Below, piece after piece: positions 23,601-28,708 of a DNA stretch of 28,708 bases (within the stretch, counting starts at the first letter, position 1; each line of letters opens with the position of its first letter). The notes under the pieces are model-generated. The model had not been told where the DNA came from, made no database searches, and was given only the letters and a program-made list of their open reading frames with translations. Position numbers and translations under genes: made by a program. Source of the DNA: CAYLPJ01 sp964385465 (lineage in GTDB: Bacteria; Planctomycetota; Phycisphaerae; SM23-33); the NCBI GenBank assembly GCA_964385465.1, contig CAYLPJ010000067.1:1-28708 (forward strand). Reading direction: 5' to 3'.

Positions 23601-26600
23601 CGCCGGCGTCGCCGATTCTGCTGTTGCCGGCGCTGGTCGTCGCGTTGCCGTCGAAGACCAGGTCGAACACCGGCGAGGCCTCGTCGCTGCCGTCGGCGTG
23701 GTGGGCGAAGACGCTCAGCACGGCGTCTTCCTCCAGCGTCACGTCGCGGAAGTAGATGGTCGACGAGCCGCCCGAGAGGCCCTCGGGATCGGCGGTGGCC
23801 TGGATCTCGATGCTGTAGTTCCGCGTCGAGTCGGGGTTGTCTGCCAGCACGCGGACCGGCTGGTAGACGTCCCGCGCGTTGGCGTCGGGTGCCCACGGGG
23901 CGGCGTCGTGGCCCAGCAGGGCATCGTAGTTCCACCACCCGCCGCCCAGGACGATCTCCTCGGCCACCCAGTCGTTGGGGTCGGGGCTGGCCATCATCTC
24001 GCTGAACGGGTTGTCGTACGTGGTGTTGTTGCTGGTGTACTTGTCGTTCATCCACATCCGCGAGTCGGCCAGGAGGATGATCTTGCCGGTGATGGCCCGG
24101 GCGTCGGGATCGTCGTCCAGCGCCTCGGCACGGTTGAGGTTGAAGATGGTATCCGGGTGGACCACCACGTTGCCGTCGACGAACACGGACCCGCCCGTGT
24201 TGAACACCAGCTTGCCGCTGCGGACGTCGATGTTGCCGGCCTTCAACTCGCTCTGGATGCGGACCTGGCCGGTCATCATGCCGGTCTTGAGCGTCTTGTT
24301 CCAGTTGCCCTGCATGGTCGTCATCTCGCCGTCGTTGCCGATCACCAGGTTCAGGTGGAACTCATCGCCGCTGACCGCGCCGTTCGGGTCGACCCGCAGG
24401 TTCACCGGGTCGTTGAGGTACCAGGTTCGCCCCTCCCAGGCCGCGATGCCGAGCGTCTCGCCCATGTTGGCGTCCTGGTCGGCCCCGATGCCCGCACCGT
24501 CCTGGAGCCGGCCGTTCTGGCTGGTGGCGGTCAGGAAGTAGTCGCCGTCGCGGCTCCGCCACGGCGTGTTGAAGGTGTCGCGGTCGGTCCTGTTCGGCAC
24601 GAAGTGCACGCCCTGGCCCCGGGCCCAGCTCCAGTGGTGGTTCGGGTTGAAGTTGTCCTGCTCGTAGACCAGCAGCGCGCCTTGCTCGAACTCCCAGGTC
24701 GCGCCGCGCTTGAGCTGGTCGCCGTGGCGGAGGAACAGCGCCCCGCCGGCCTCGGTCCGGATCGTGCCCCGGTTCATCCGCATCCCGCCGGCGTTGCTGT
24801 TGCCCTCGTGCCCGCCGTCGAAGACGGCGTTCTCGCCGATCACCAGCATGCCGCCGCCGAGGATCGCACCGTTGCTCTGCGGCAGGACGCGCCCGTTCTC
24901 GACCCGGACGACCTTGCCCACCGACTCCCAGTTGATCTCCAGGATGTGGTCGTTGCTGCTGCGGCCCTCGCCGCCGTCGCGGACCAGCACGTCCCAGTCC
25001 CCGCCGGGGACGCGGTTCAGGTCCATCTCCCCGCCGCCGAGGAACGTCACCGTCCCGTTGGCGTCGTCGGGGTTGAACGTCGCCTCCGATCCGACGTTCG
25101 GCCGCTCGCCGTTGACGTGGATCACGATCGGCGAGCCGTCGACGCCCACGAAGGTGTCCGTCAGGTTCGGCGAGCTGGTGATGTCCTGGAAGTCCGCCCG
25201 GCTCCACGTGCCGTAGCTGGCGCCCGTGTAGATGCCCGCCGAATCGCCCAGCGTGATGGTCCGGCTGGTGCCGGCCAGCACGGGCGCCGACAGGCGCGCC
25301 GCGCCGAGGTCTGCCTGGCTGGGCTCGACGGTGCCGGCGAAGACCGCGCCGTCGGCGAGGATGACGTCGGCGGTGGCCGCCCCGGCGGTCCCCTCGCCGG
25401 CGATGGTCAGCCCCGCGGTGTTGCCGTCCAGCAGCGCCCGTTCGGCGACGGTCACCTGCGGCAGGCTCGCGGGGTTCTGGGCCCCGGTCAACCGCAGGTG
25501 GGACCGGGAGGCCATGGTGAAGTCCGGCACGCCGGCCAGCGTGTCGGCGTGCTCGACGAACAGCGCGCCGCGGTCGCCCAGCGCGAAGTGGCTGCTGTCG
25601 TCCTGCGCGGCGTGGTCGACGCTCAGCAGCCCGTCGGCCATCACCAGCTTGCCGCCGGTGATCCACAGGTCGTTGGCGTCGAGGTCCAGCCCCGCGCCGA
25701 TAACCGTCTCACCGCCGGTCAGCGTCATCGTCGAGACCGACAGGTCCGTGCCGAGCTGGTTGTAGTACGCCTTGTTGCCGCCCTGGTTGACGAGGATGTC
25801 CGTGGTCGTCACCTCGCCGTACGTGGTCACCGTGCCGCCCTGCACGTCGATCAGCGGCGTGGTCAGGGCGGCGTCGAACGTCGTCGTCCCGCGCGTGGAC
25901 GTCACCGACGTGCCGATGTTCGCGTCGGCGTGGAAGTCCGCCGCGCCGCCGGCCATCGTGTACGTGGCGTCGATCTGAACGTTCGCGTCGGCCTCGAAAC
26001 CGCTGGTGTAGTGCGTCAGCGACAGCGAGTCCGCCGTCACTTCGTCCCGGGCGATCAGCTTCGTCAGGTGGTCCGTGCCGTGGATCGTGATGTCCCGGCC
26101 GGTCAGGTCGATCGGCGAGAGCGCCTCGAGGATGCCCTCCTCCAGCGTGATCGCCGAGGTGTCCGTGATCGCGTCGTGGACGACCATCGTGGTGCTCTCG
26201 CGCACCGTGGTCGCGCCGGTGTAGCTGATGTCGCCGGTCAGCGTCAGCAGGCCGTCGCCGGCCGTCACGAGGTTGCCGTCGCCGACGATGTCGCCGGTCC
26301 ACCGCAGCTCGTGCCGGGTGTCGGCACCCAGCACCAGGTCCATGCCGCCGGTGTTGGCGTCGTTGGGGCGGATGACCGTCGCGGCGCCGAGCGTCGCATC
26401 CGGACCGGCCGGGCCGGCCAGGAGGGAGCTGCCCGGCAGCAACTCGACGTCGTTGTCGAAGATCACCTCGTCGCCGGTCGCCGCCGACAGGAGCAGCCGC
26501 CCGCCGTTGAGGCGGAAGCCGGCGCTCTCCAGCGCCCCGCCGTTGGCGTCGGCACTGCCGTCCAGCAGCACGCCGACCACGCCGGCCTGGACGTCGACCA

Positions 26601-28708
26601 GCGTGTTGGCGTCGGTCGCCGACCCGGCCGCACCGTCGAACAGCAGCATGCCGTTGCCGGTCTTGGTGATCGTGGTGTCCAGCCCGCCGTCGGTCCACGC
26701 GCCGGCGAGCATCTTCGACTGCCCGGCGACGTCCACGCCGACGGCCTTGGCCGCCAGGCCGTTTGCGTCCACGCCCGTGCCGTCGAACAGCACCGTGCCG
26801 TCCCCGGCGACCGACAGCGTGGTGTCGTTCATCACGCTGAGGGCCCCGAGGGCGACCGCGTTGGCGACCTCGATCTCGGCGTCGGCCTCGGTGGTCACGT
26901 CCGAGCCGTAGTCCGTCGGGGTCATCGCCCCGGCCCAGGCCTCGAGGTAGTCGACTTCCTTGTACGTCAGGGCCTCGCGGTAGATGCGGACGTCGTCCAG
27001 CCAGCCGTCCATGCCGCCGGTGAACAGGTTGCCCGTGTTGCCGATCAGGAAGTCGTACGGGCTGGCCTCGATGTCCTCGACCAGGCCCGCGCCGACGATG
27101 TCGCCGTCGAAGTAGAAGTCCACCCAGGCGCCGGCACCGTCGCCGCCGAAGCCCTCGATGTCGTCGTACACCGCCACCACGTGGTGCCACTGGCCCACCT
27201 GGGCGTCGCTGCTGTTCTCGCTGTCGCCGGGCTCGACGGTGCCCCCGCCGGCAACGAGCTTGATGCCCTGCTGGCCCCCGCCGACGTCCTTCCGCTCGAT
27301 CAACCAGCCCTCGTTGTCGTCCCAGGCGTCGCCCTTCGTGCCCAGGATCGCGTCGGTAAGGCCATCGGTGGACTCGAACTGCACCCAGAAGGACGCGGTG
27401 AAGGAACTGCTGAAGTTGAAGTCGCTGTTGTAGCCGCTGACGGCCGCGTGCGGCTTGTTGCTGGTCGGGTTCTGCTTGTCCAGCCGCAGCGAGCCGCTGC
27501 CGAACTTCACCACGTCGGAGACCATCTCCGCGCCGTTGGCCAGTACGGCGTCCGGGAAGGCCGTGTCGCGGGCCACGTTGTATGCGGTGTCCCCGCCGAC
27601 CTGGTCGAAGGAGTAGTGGGCGAGGAGTTTGTGGTGGGCCGGCGTGTCGCCGCTGCCGGCGAGTTTCAGCCCGCCGCCGGCCAGCGTGACCGGCTTGCCC
27701 GCCAGCGAGGTGTCCGAGCCGTCGAAGTTGCCCACCAGCGTGCCGCCCTCCACGCGGATGCCCGCGAGGTCGGCGACGTTCGCCGCCGGCGTCGGGGCGA
27801 TCGCCAGGCGGCTGCCGCCGGTCTTGACCAGCGTGGCGGCCAGCCCGCCGTCGTTCAGCACGCCCAGGCTGCTGTCGGTGATCCGCGTCTCGGCCGGGGT
27901 GTCGATGGTGATCGTCCCCGCCGCCGGACCGGCCAGCGTGGTGCCCATGAAGCTCACGCTGCCGTCCAGCGTCAGCGTCGCGTCGGAGCTGCCGACCGTC
28001 AGGGCGCCCATGACGGCCTCGTCGCTGTTGTCCACCGCGACCGTCGTCGAGCCCGAGACGGCCACGTCGTTGCCGTACTCGGCGATCTCGCCGACCTTGT
28101 ACTGCCACATCCCCGCCTGACCGGCGGCGCCGGGGTTGATCGTCGGGCTGTCGCCCAGCCCGCCGGCGTCGTCGCGGCTCTCGATCTCGAAGCGGACCTT
28201 CGCGCCGCCGCCCCCCTCGTTGAAGCCCATGGCCACGGCGTACTCCTCGCCGGCGACCAGGTCAAGCCACTTCGCCGTCAGGCCCTCGCGGATCCGCCGG
28301 TCGGCGACGCGTTCGTCGACGGTGAACCGACCGTCCTGGTCGAGGTCCACGTAGACCGTCGCGAAGTCGTCGATGTCCTCGATCCGGAAGCGGTACTCGC
28401 CGTCCTCGGTCGGGACGAAGTAGCCCGTCCAGGCCGCCTCGAAGTTGTCGTCCCGCGTCGAGCCGAACAGGCTGTTGAAGGCGCCCTCCCCGCCGTAGTT
28501 CAGCGCGCCGGTCTCGATGACCAGGTCGTTGAAGTTCTGATTCAGCAACGCCGTGCCGTCGAACGGCTGCTCGTTCATCTCGTCGGTGTACGCGCCGCGC
28601 CACATGTTCAGCACCAGCCGGCCCTCCCACTCGCCGTGGTTCCGGGCCGCCGTCAGGCCGTTGTTCCGCGTGTAGCCGCCGGCCAGCGACAGCGTCGTGC
28701 CGTCCGTC
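17626..28708 (-). CDS. Giant exported beta-helix/LamG/PA14 protein with PEP-CTERM anchor (5' end outside window)
   Basis: The reading frame is open from the window edge to a TAA at 17626-17628: 3,693 visible codons, and the start is not in the window. From the visible N-terminal side: a PA14-like domain (about 28130-28500), LamG-like domain 1 (about 26950-27630), then a long beta-helical passenger with an autotransporter-associated repeat (TAGDGLLTLTGDISYTGATT near 26240). A second PA14-like region lies at about 22190-22760. Three long tandem modules follow, each a Gly/Ala/Thr beta repeat plus a LamG-like domain (18196-22170). Last come a partial module, a dockerin-like pair and a PEP-CTERM tail. 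The predicted job is surface adhesion, matrix or glycan binding outside the cell; no catalytic motif was seen. Exosortase processing is implied, but no exosortase gene is in the window. Confidence 0.92.
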   Translation of the reverse strand, partial: TDGTTLSLAGGYTRNNGLTAARNHGEWEGRLVLNMWRGAYTDEMNEQPFDGTALLNQNFNDLVIETGALNYGGEGAFNSLFGSTRDDNFEAAWTGYFVPTEDGEYRFRIEDIDDFATVYVDLDQDGRFTVDERVADRRIREGLTAKWLDLVAGEEYAVAMGFNEGGGGAKVRFEIESRDDAGGLGDSPTINPGAAGQAGMWQYKVGEIAEYGNDVAVSGSTTVAVDNSDEAVMGALTVGSSDATLTLDGSVSFMGTTLAGPAAGTITIDTPAETRITDSSLGVLNDGGLAATLVKTGGSRLAIAPTPAANVADLAGIRVEGGTLVGNFDGSDTSLAGKPVTLAGGGLKLAGSGDTPAHHKLLAHYSFDQVGGDTAYNVARDTAFPDAVLANGAEMVSDVVKFGSGSLRLDKQNPTSNKPHAAVSGYNSDFNFSSSFTASFWVQFESTDGLTDAILGTKGDAWDDNEGWLIERKDVGGGQQGIKLVAGGGTVEPGDSENSSDAQVGQWHHVVAVYDDIEGFGGDGAGAWVDFYFDGDIVGAGLVEDIEASPYDFLIGNTGNLFTGGMDGWLDDVRIYREALTYKEVDYLEAWAGAMTPTDYGSDVTTEADAEIEVANAVALGALSVMNDTTLSVAGDGTVLFDGTGVDANGLAAKAVGVDVAGQSKMLAGAWTDGGLDTTITKTGNGMLLFDGAAGSATDANTLVDVQAGVVGVLLDGSADANGGALESAGFRLNGGRLLLSAATGDEVIFDNDVELLPGSSLLAGPAGPDATLGAATVIRPNDANTGGMDLVLGADTRHELRWTGDIVGDGNLVTAGDGLLTLTGDISYTGATTVRESTTMVVHDAITDTSAITLEEGILEALSPIDLTGRDITIHGTDHLTKLIARDEVTADSLSLTHYTSGFEADANVQIDATYTMAGGAADFHADANIGTSVTSTRGTTTFDAALTTPLIDVQGGTVTTYGEVTTTDILVNQGGNKAYYNQLGTDLSVSTMTLTGGETVIGAGLDLDANDLWITGGKLVMADGLLSVDHAAQDDSSHFALGDRGALFVEHADTLAGVPDFTMASRSHLRLTGAQNPASLPQVTVAERALLDGNTAGLTIAGEGTAGAATADVILADGAVFAGTVEPSQADLGAARLSAPVLAGTSRTITLGDSAGIYTGASYGTWSRADFQDITSSPNLTDTFVGVDGSPIVIHVNGERPNVGSEATFNPDDANGTVTFLGGGEMDLNRVPGGDWDVLVRDGGEGRSSNDHILEINWESVGKVVRVENGRVLPQSNGAILGGGMLVIGENAVFDGGHEGNSNAGGMRMNRGTIRTEAGGALFLRHGDQLKRGATWEFEQGALLVYEQDNFNPNHHWSWARGQGVHFVPNRTDRDTFNTPWRSRDGDYFLTATSQNGRLQDGAGIGADQDANMGETLGIAAWEGRTWYLNDPVNLRVDPNGAVSGDEFHLNLVIGNDGEMTTMQGNWNKTLKTGMMTGQVRIQSELKAGNIDVRSGKLVFNTGGSVFVDGNVVVHPDTIFNLNRAEALDDDPDARAITGKIILLADSRMWMNDKYTSNNTTYDNPFSEMMASPDPNDWVAEEIVLGGGWWNYDALLGHDAAPWAPDANARDVYQPVRVLADNPDSTRNYSIEIQATADPEGLSGGSSTIYFRDVTLEEDAVLSVFAHHADGSDEASPVFDLVFDGNATTSAGNSRIGDAGEDFAIYNVRSSGGDRVWTIGEAGEGYISHTFPASGAGSIGDANGSFRLDFNNGELVIQDPCQVQYVSEMRLSGGGPVIATDANATFAKPIRVVGADGLIKATYDANAAATGRTVTFSNVAFDGADVGLNVSSENGYIVELPTVDVSTGTAAALRTVAGSGVTLSRGPITIGDNASLRLVRGAGTGLELDLTGVSGSASSQIIVGEAFEALGNEIPDPLDMYGDASGFDGELVVDNTGTVHLTAEPNGPDFVYDAAVTNNGTIVAKTGTTDMSTVVIATDAQPAAEYFAGLLEGVVDGNPNTSADNPGQFGFQLSWRAVDSDYHGDEGSPYDPDNPWMIDGAGTATRDKTVVYTGQIWLDGNTTFGGAVDDETRLKLKDPGSDEWTTLDVDTGAAWFDITSDTFALTDGPGWYDIDLRFSNGQGGFGWPSGQSGWDNWGFGIDPNANGSTDQADFFFPVDDGNMNRFRTFFQPDTVGHLSVDPNAVLKVAGFTGAGSVTVQGDGQLITGSADSSTLLLDLQAGGVMDLGPAGTVQADTANLAGTLIGTGGVTDFGTTTLTGSPTFSLGAGRLNTATLNVDSTFDFDATVPTTVSDTMNVRGGVTASVVPGGDLIANEVNVEGDAVFRLAGGSAAFDATVAEKGTLRFDANGTYAGAGITTKGLVQAAAGVTSLPDTVITGVTTSDIPTEGLLAHYAFSAADELTRDSRGSQHGDESGDPAWTPAGVVGGAMIVNAADGTADGIINLDNDGDSEFLNAAVSQRVMSVWVKQADANGNQVILDEGGSTNGLGIMAEDGTIRARLREGGGSIADLTGDLPDDGQWHNLVFYYDQQDFRLYIDGNLADSMTAPGWAGQIDDHGSQPGIGLQTGDSAFKDGGTNQPGFRGEIDEVRFYGIPVTASGILRLAGNAVDLGTVQVDAGAELSAKGVSGVALIDVDGQLALGDAASSTLELSVNEGGLLDLGADGSLSAGLATVAGSLVGTASPVDVAGTLTVSGTSPNIALGTARLTAGTLDVQSDLTIQNPTTVNASMPVPAGVTVDVTSAGSLDANGVVVDGELRFAGGTNRVAATVHDGGSLVFDDTTAFDAATTIHNEGLVRAAAGTTDLAGTVLTGTLVAGTPTTRGLGAYYSFDDAGNLGNDDFGNQDFGNDGGVYDANGVSGGAMDASNGGVEANSDYGLFETAMTEHTVAGWFLQTDVEGDQLFFETGGNTNGHGFLFRDGKMLTRIQANGNNGIELAEYSDLLSEELAAGWHSFVATLNENPDAAGGRWSLYIDGVLVDEDANALAKTGGQMPDHNDNPGIGSQGGGSTPFGGSDANPITIDANFQGLIDEFYVYSTGLTRKEAVAFSGLTAGLGEVEVDSGATLQLGGFSDMFSATVSGRLELGSADSSADLLTVNDGGELDLGTGGSATFRDIEIAGAVTGTDANLSAERAKVGGSGASFAMGTGRLNVSDRLTAESSFSIANPASIAELRTAGDTTMTVAAGADVEAGSADIQGDLRLDGGRFATPTVEVLPTRTVTLAGGTPEFDANVQIGGTLEFTGSADYTGLEISNGGTVAVRSGAVADLTGKVISSPPADALMPGDANMNVRLTMNSNYLDVSGNGNDGTAGGSPQFVVGPEGFGKAVSMSGSEFIALTGYKGVLGTDPRTVSAWIRTDANDAVIASWGNDDESGEKWAFRTQTANGQHGAIRVEVKDGHEVGSTDLRDNQWHHVVAVFPEGGSNMTDVLLYVDGAYDGVTSTSGQSMDTGASSAADVHIGTDAYSVGSRNWVGDLDEVIIWDTALTDDEVFALYNWRPTVGNVVVEDAATLIADGVTNAASVTVAGTLELGGTDSSMTRLTLDANGLLKVGEGDVTVGDGVLADLWDEIAEGYGTGAWDGATGISSDLAAANPELTIGIAEDANGVTFGLTILGDMNFDQEVDRDDLALLEAGALTADVNFDGSVDYLDYISYKRNYGLTTDDVAVPEPTTLALLAVGLGGVALRRRRRKAA
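17629..17710 (-). other. PEP-CTERM sorting signal of the giant protein
   Basis: The final 27 residues run VPEPTTLALL, then a hydrophobic Ala/Val/Gly helix, then RRRRRKAA. This is the tripartite PEP-CTERM pattern recognised by exosortase in Gram-negative bacteria. Confidence 0.9.
17734..17868 (-). other. Dockerin-like calcium-binding pair
   Basis: GDMNFDQEVDRDDLALL and ADVNFDGSVDYLDYISYKRNYG form two D-x-N-x-D-x-x-V-D loops with following helices, as in type I dockerin/EF-hand repeats. Such pairs often precede PEP-CTERM tails in Planctomycetota. No cohesin is seen in the window. Confidence 0.8.
18030..18195 (-). repeat. Partial fourth copy of the giant-protein module
   Basis: It begins VVEDAATLIADG and keeps the landmark TDSSMTRLTLDANGLLKVG. 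It then stops before the LamG part and passes into the dockerin-like region. Confidence 0.75.
18196..19533 (-). repeat. Giant-protein module copy 3 (446 residues)
   Basis: It starts VEVDSGATLQLGGF and has the landmark SADSSADLLTVNDGGELDLG. It continues through about 220 residues of beta repeat and ends with LamG-like domain 4 (about 18230-18850; NQWHHVVAVFPEGG, LLYVDGAYDG, GDLDEVIIWDTAL). Confidence 0.85.
19534..20862 (-). repeat. Giant-protein module copy 2 (443 residues)
   Basis: It starts VQVDAGAELSAKG and has the landmark DAASSTLELSVNEGGLLDLG. It ends with LamG-like domain 3 (about 19570-20230; LGAYYSFDD, AAGWHSFVATL, LYIDGVLVD, GLIDEFYVY). Confidence 0.85.
20863..22170 (-). repeat. Giant-protein module copy 1 (436 residues)
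   Basis: It starts LSVDPNAVLKVAG and has the landmark SADSSTLLLDLQAGGVMDLG. It ends with LamG-like domain 2 (about 20905-21540; LLAHYAFSAAD, DGQWHNLVFYY, LYIDGNLADS, GEIDEVRFYG). Confidence 0.85.

Noticed and set aside
28612..28614. GTG as the start of the giant protein
   Set aside because: The frame stays open upstream to the window edge with similar beta-repeat sequence, and no signal peptide follows the GTG.
17626..28708. The LamG-bearing repeats as a CRISPR-like or DNA-level tandem array
   Set aside because: The repetition is at protein level with 1.3-kb periods and strong DNA divergence; there are no short direct repeats with spacers.

Overview
The window is high-GC bacterial DNA. I place it in the Planctomycetota, probably a Phycisphaerae-like lineage; this is inferred from content, not tested. 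The grounds are a giant exported beta-rich protein ending in a dockerin-like pair and a PEP-CTERM anchor, an enlarged type IV prepilin peptidase, a lysine-rich HU protein, and secreted or glycan-directed enzymes (GH95, a GH38-like protein, a uronate-isomerase-like protein). Long antisense open frames are everywhere because of GC-rich third codon positions; I treat them as shadows.

Layout. 1-1000: a minus-strand tRNA-Ser(GGA), then an HU gene on the plus strand with two hairpins after it. 1004-6154: minus-strand housekeeping block. In transcription order it holds the prepilin peptidase, a coupled small membrane protein, an OmpA-type lipoprotein with its own promoter-like box, hisH, hisA and rho. 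6224-12794: plus-strand block with a uronate-isomerase-like enzyme, a GH38-like protein lacking the family nucleophile, a structured non-coding gap with an AT-rich core, a HAD phosphatase, and a UbiA-family enzyme resembling decaprenyl-phosphate phosphoribosyltransferase. 12825-17447: minus-strand operon msrA, bile-acid-symporter-like transporter, GH95 alpha-fucosidase-like enzyme. 17626-28708: the 3' part (3,693 codons visible) of a giant minus-strand gene whose start lies beyond the window.

How the genes fit. The enzymes at 6294-10417 and 12825-15761 suggest use of fucose- and uronate-containing polysaccharide. The HAD/UbiA pair suggests prenyl-phosphate sugar chemistry for cell-surface glycans. 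The giant protein is a predicted exported surface or matrix protein built from PA14-like, LamG-like and beta-helical repeat segments. HisH and HisA are adjacent steps of histidine synthesis, and Rho and HU are general transcription and nucleoid factors.

Most interesting: the nested inverted repeats around an AT-rich core at 10443-10597, the GH38-like protein with Ser where the nucleophile Asp should be, and the three-and-a-part 436-446-residue internal repeats of the giant protein. I found no CRISPR array, insertion sequence, prophage gene or rRNA.
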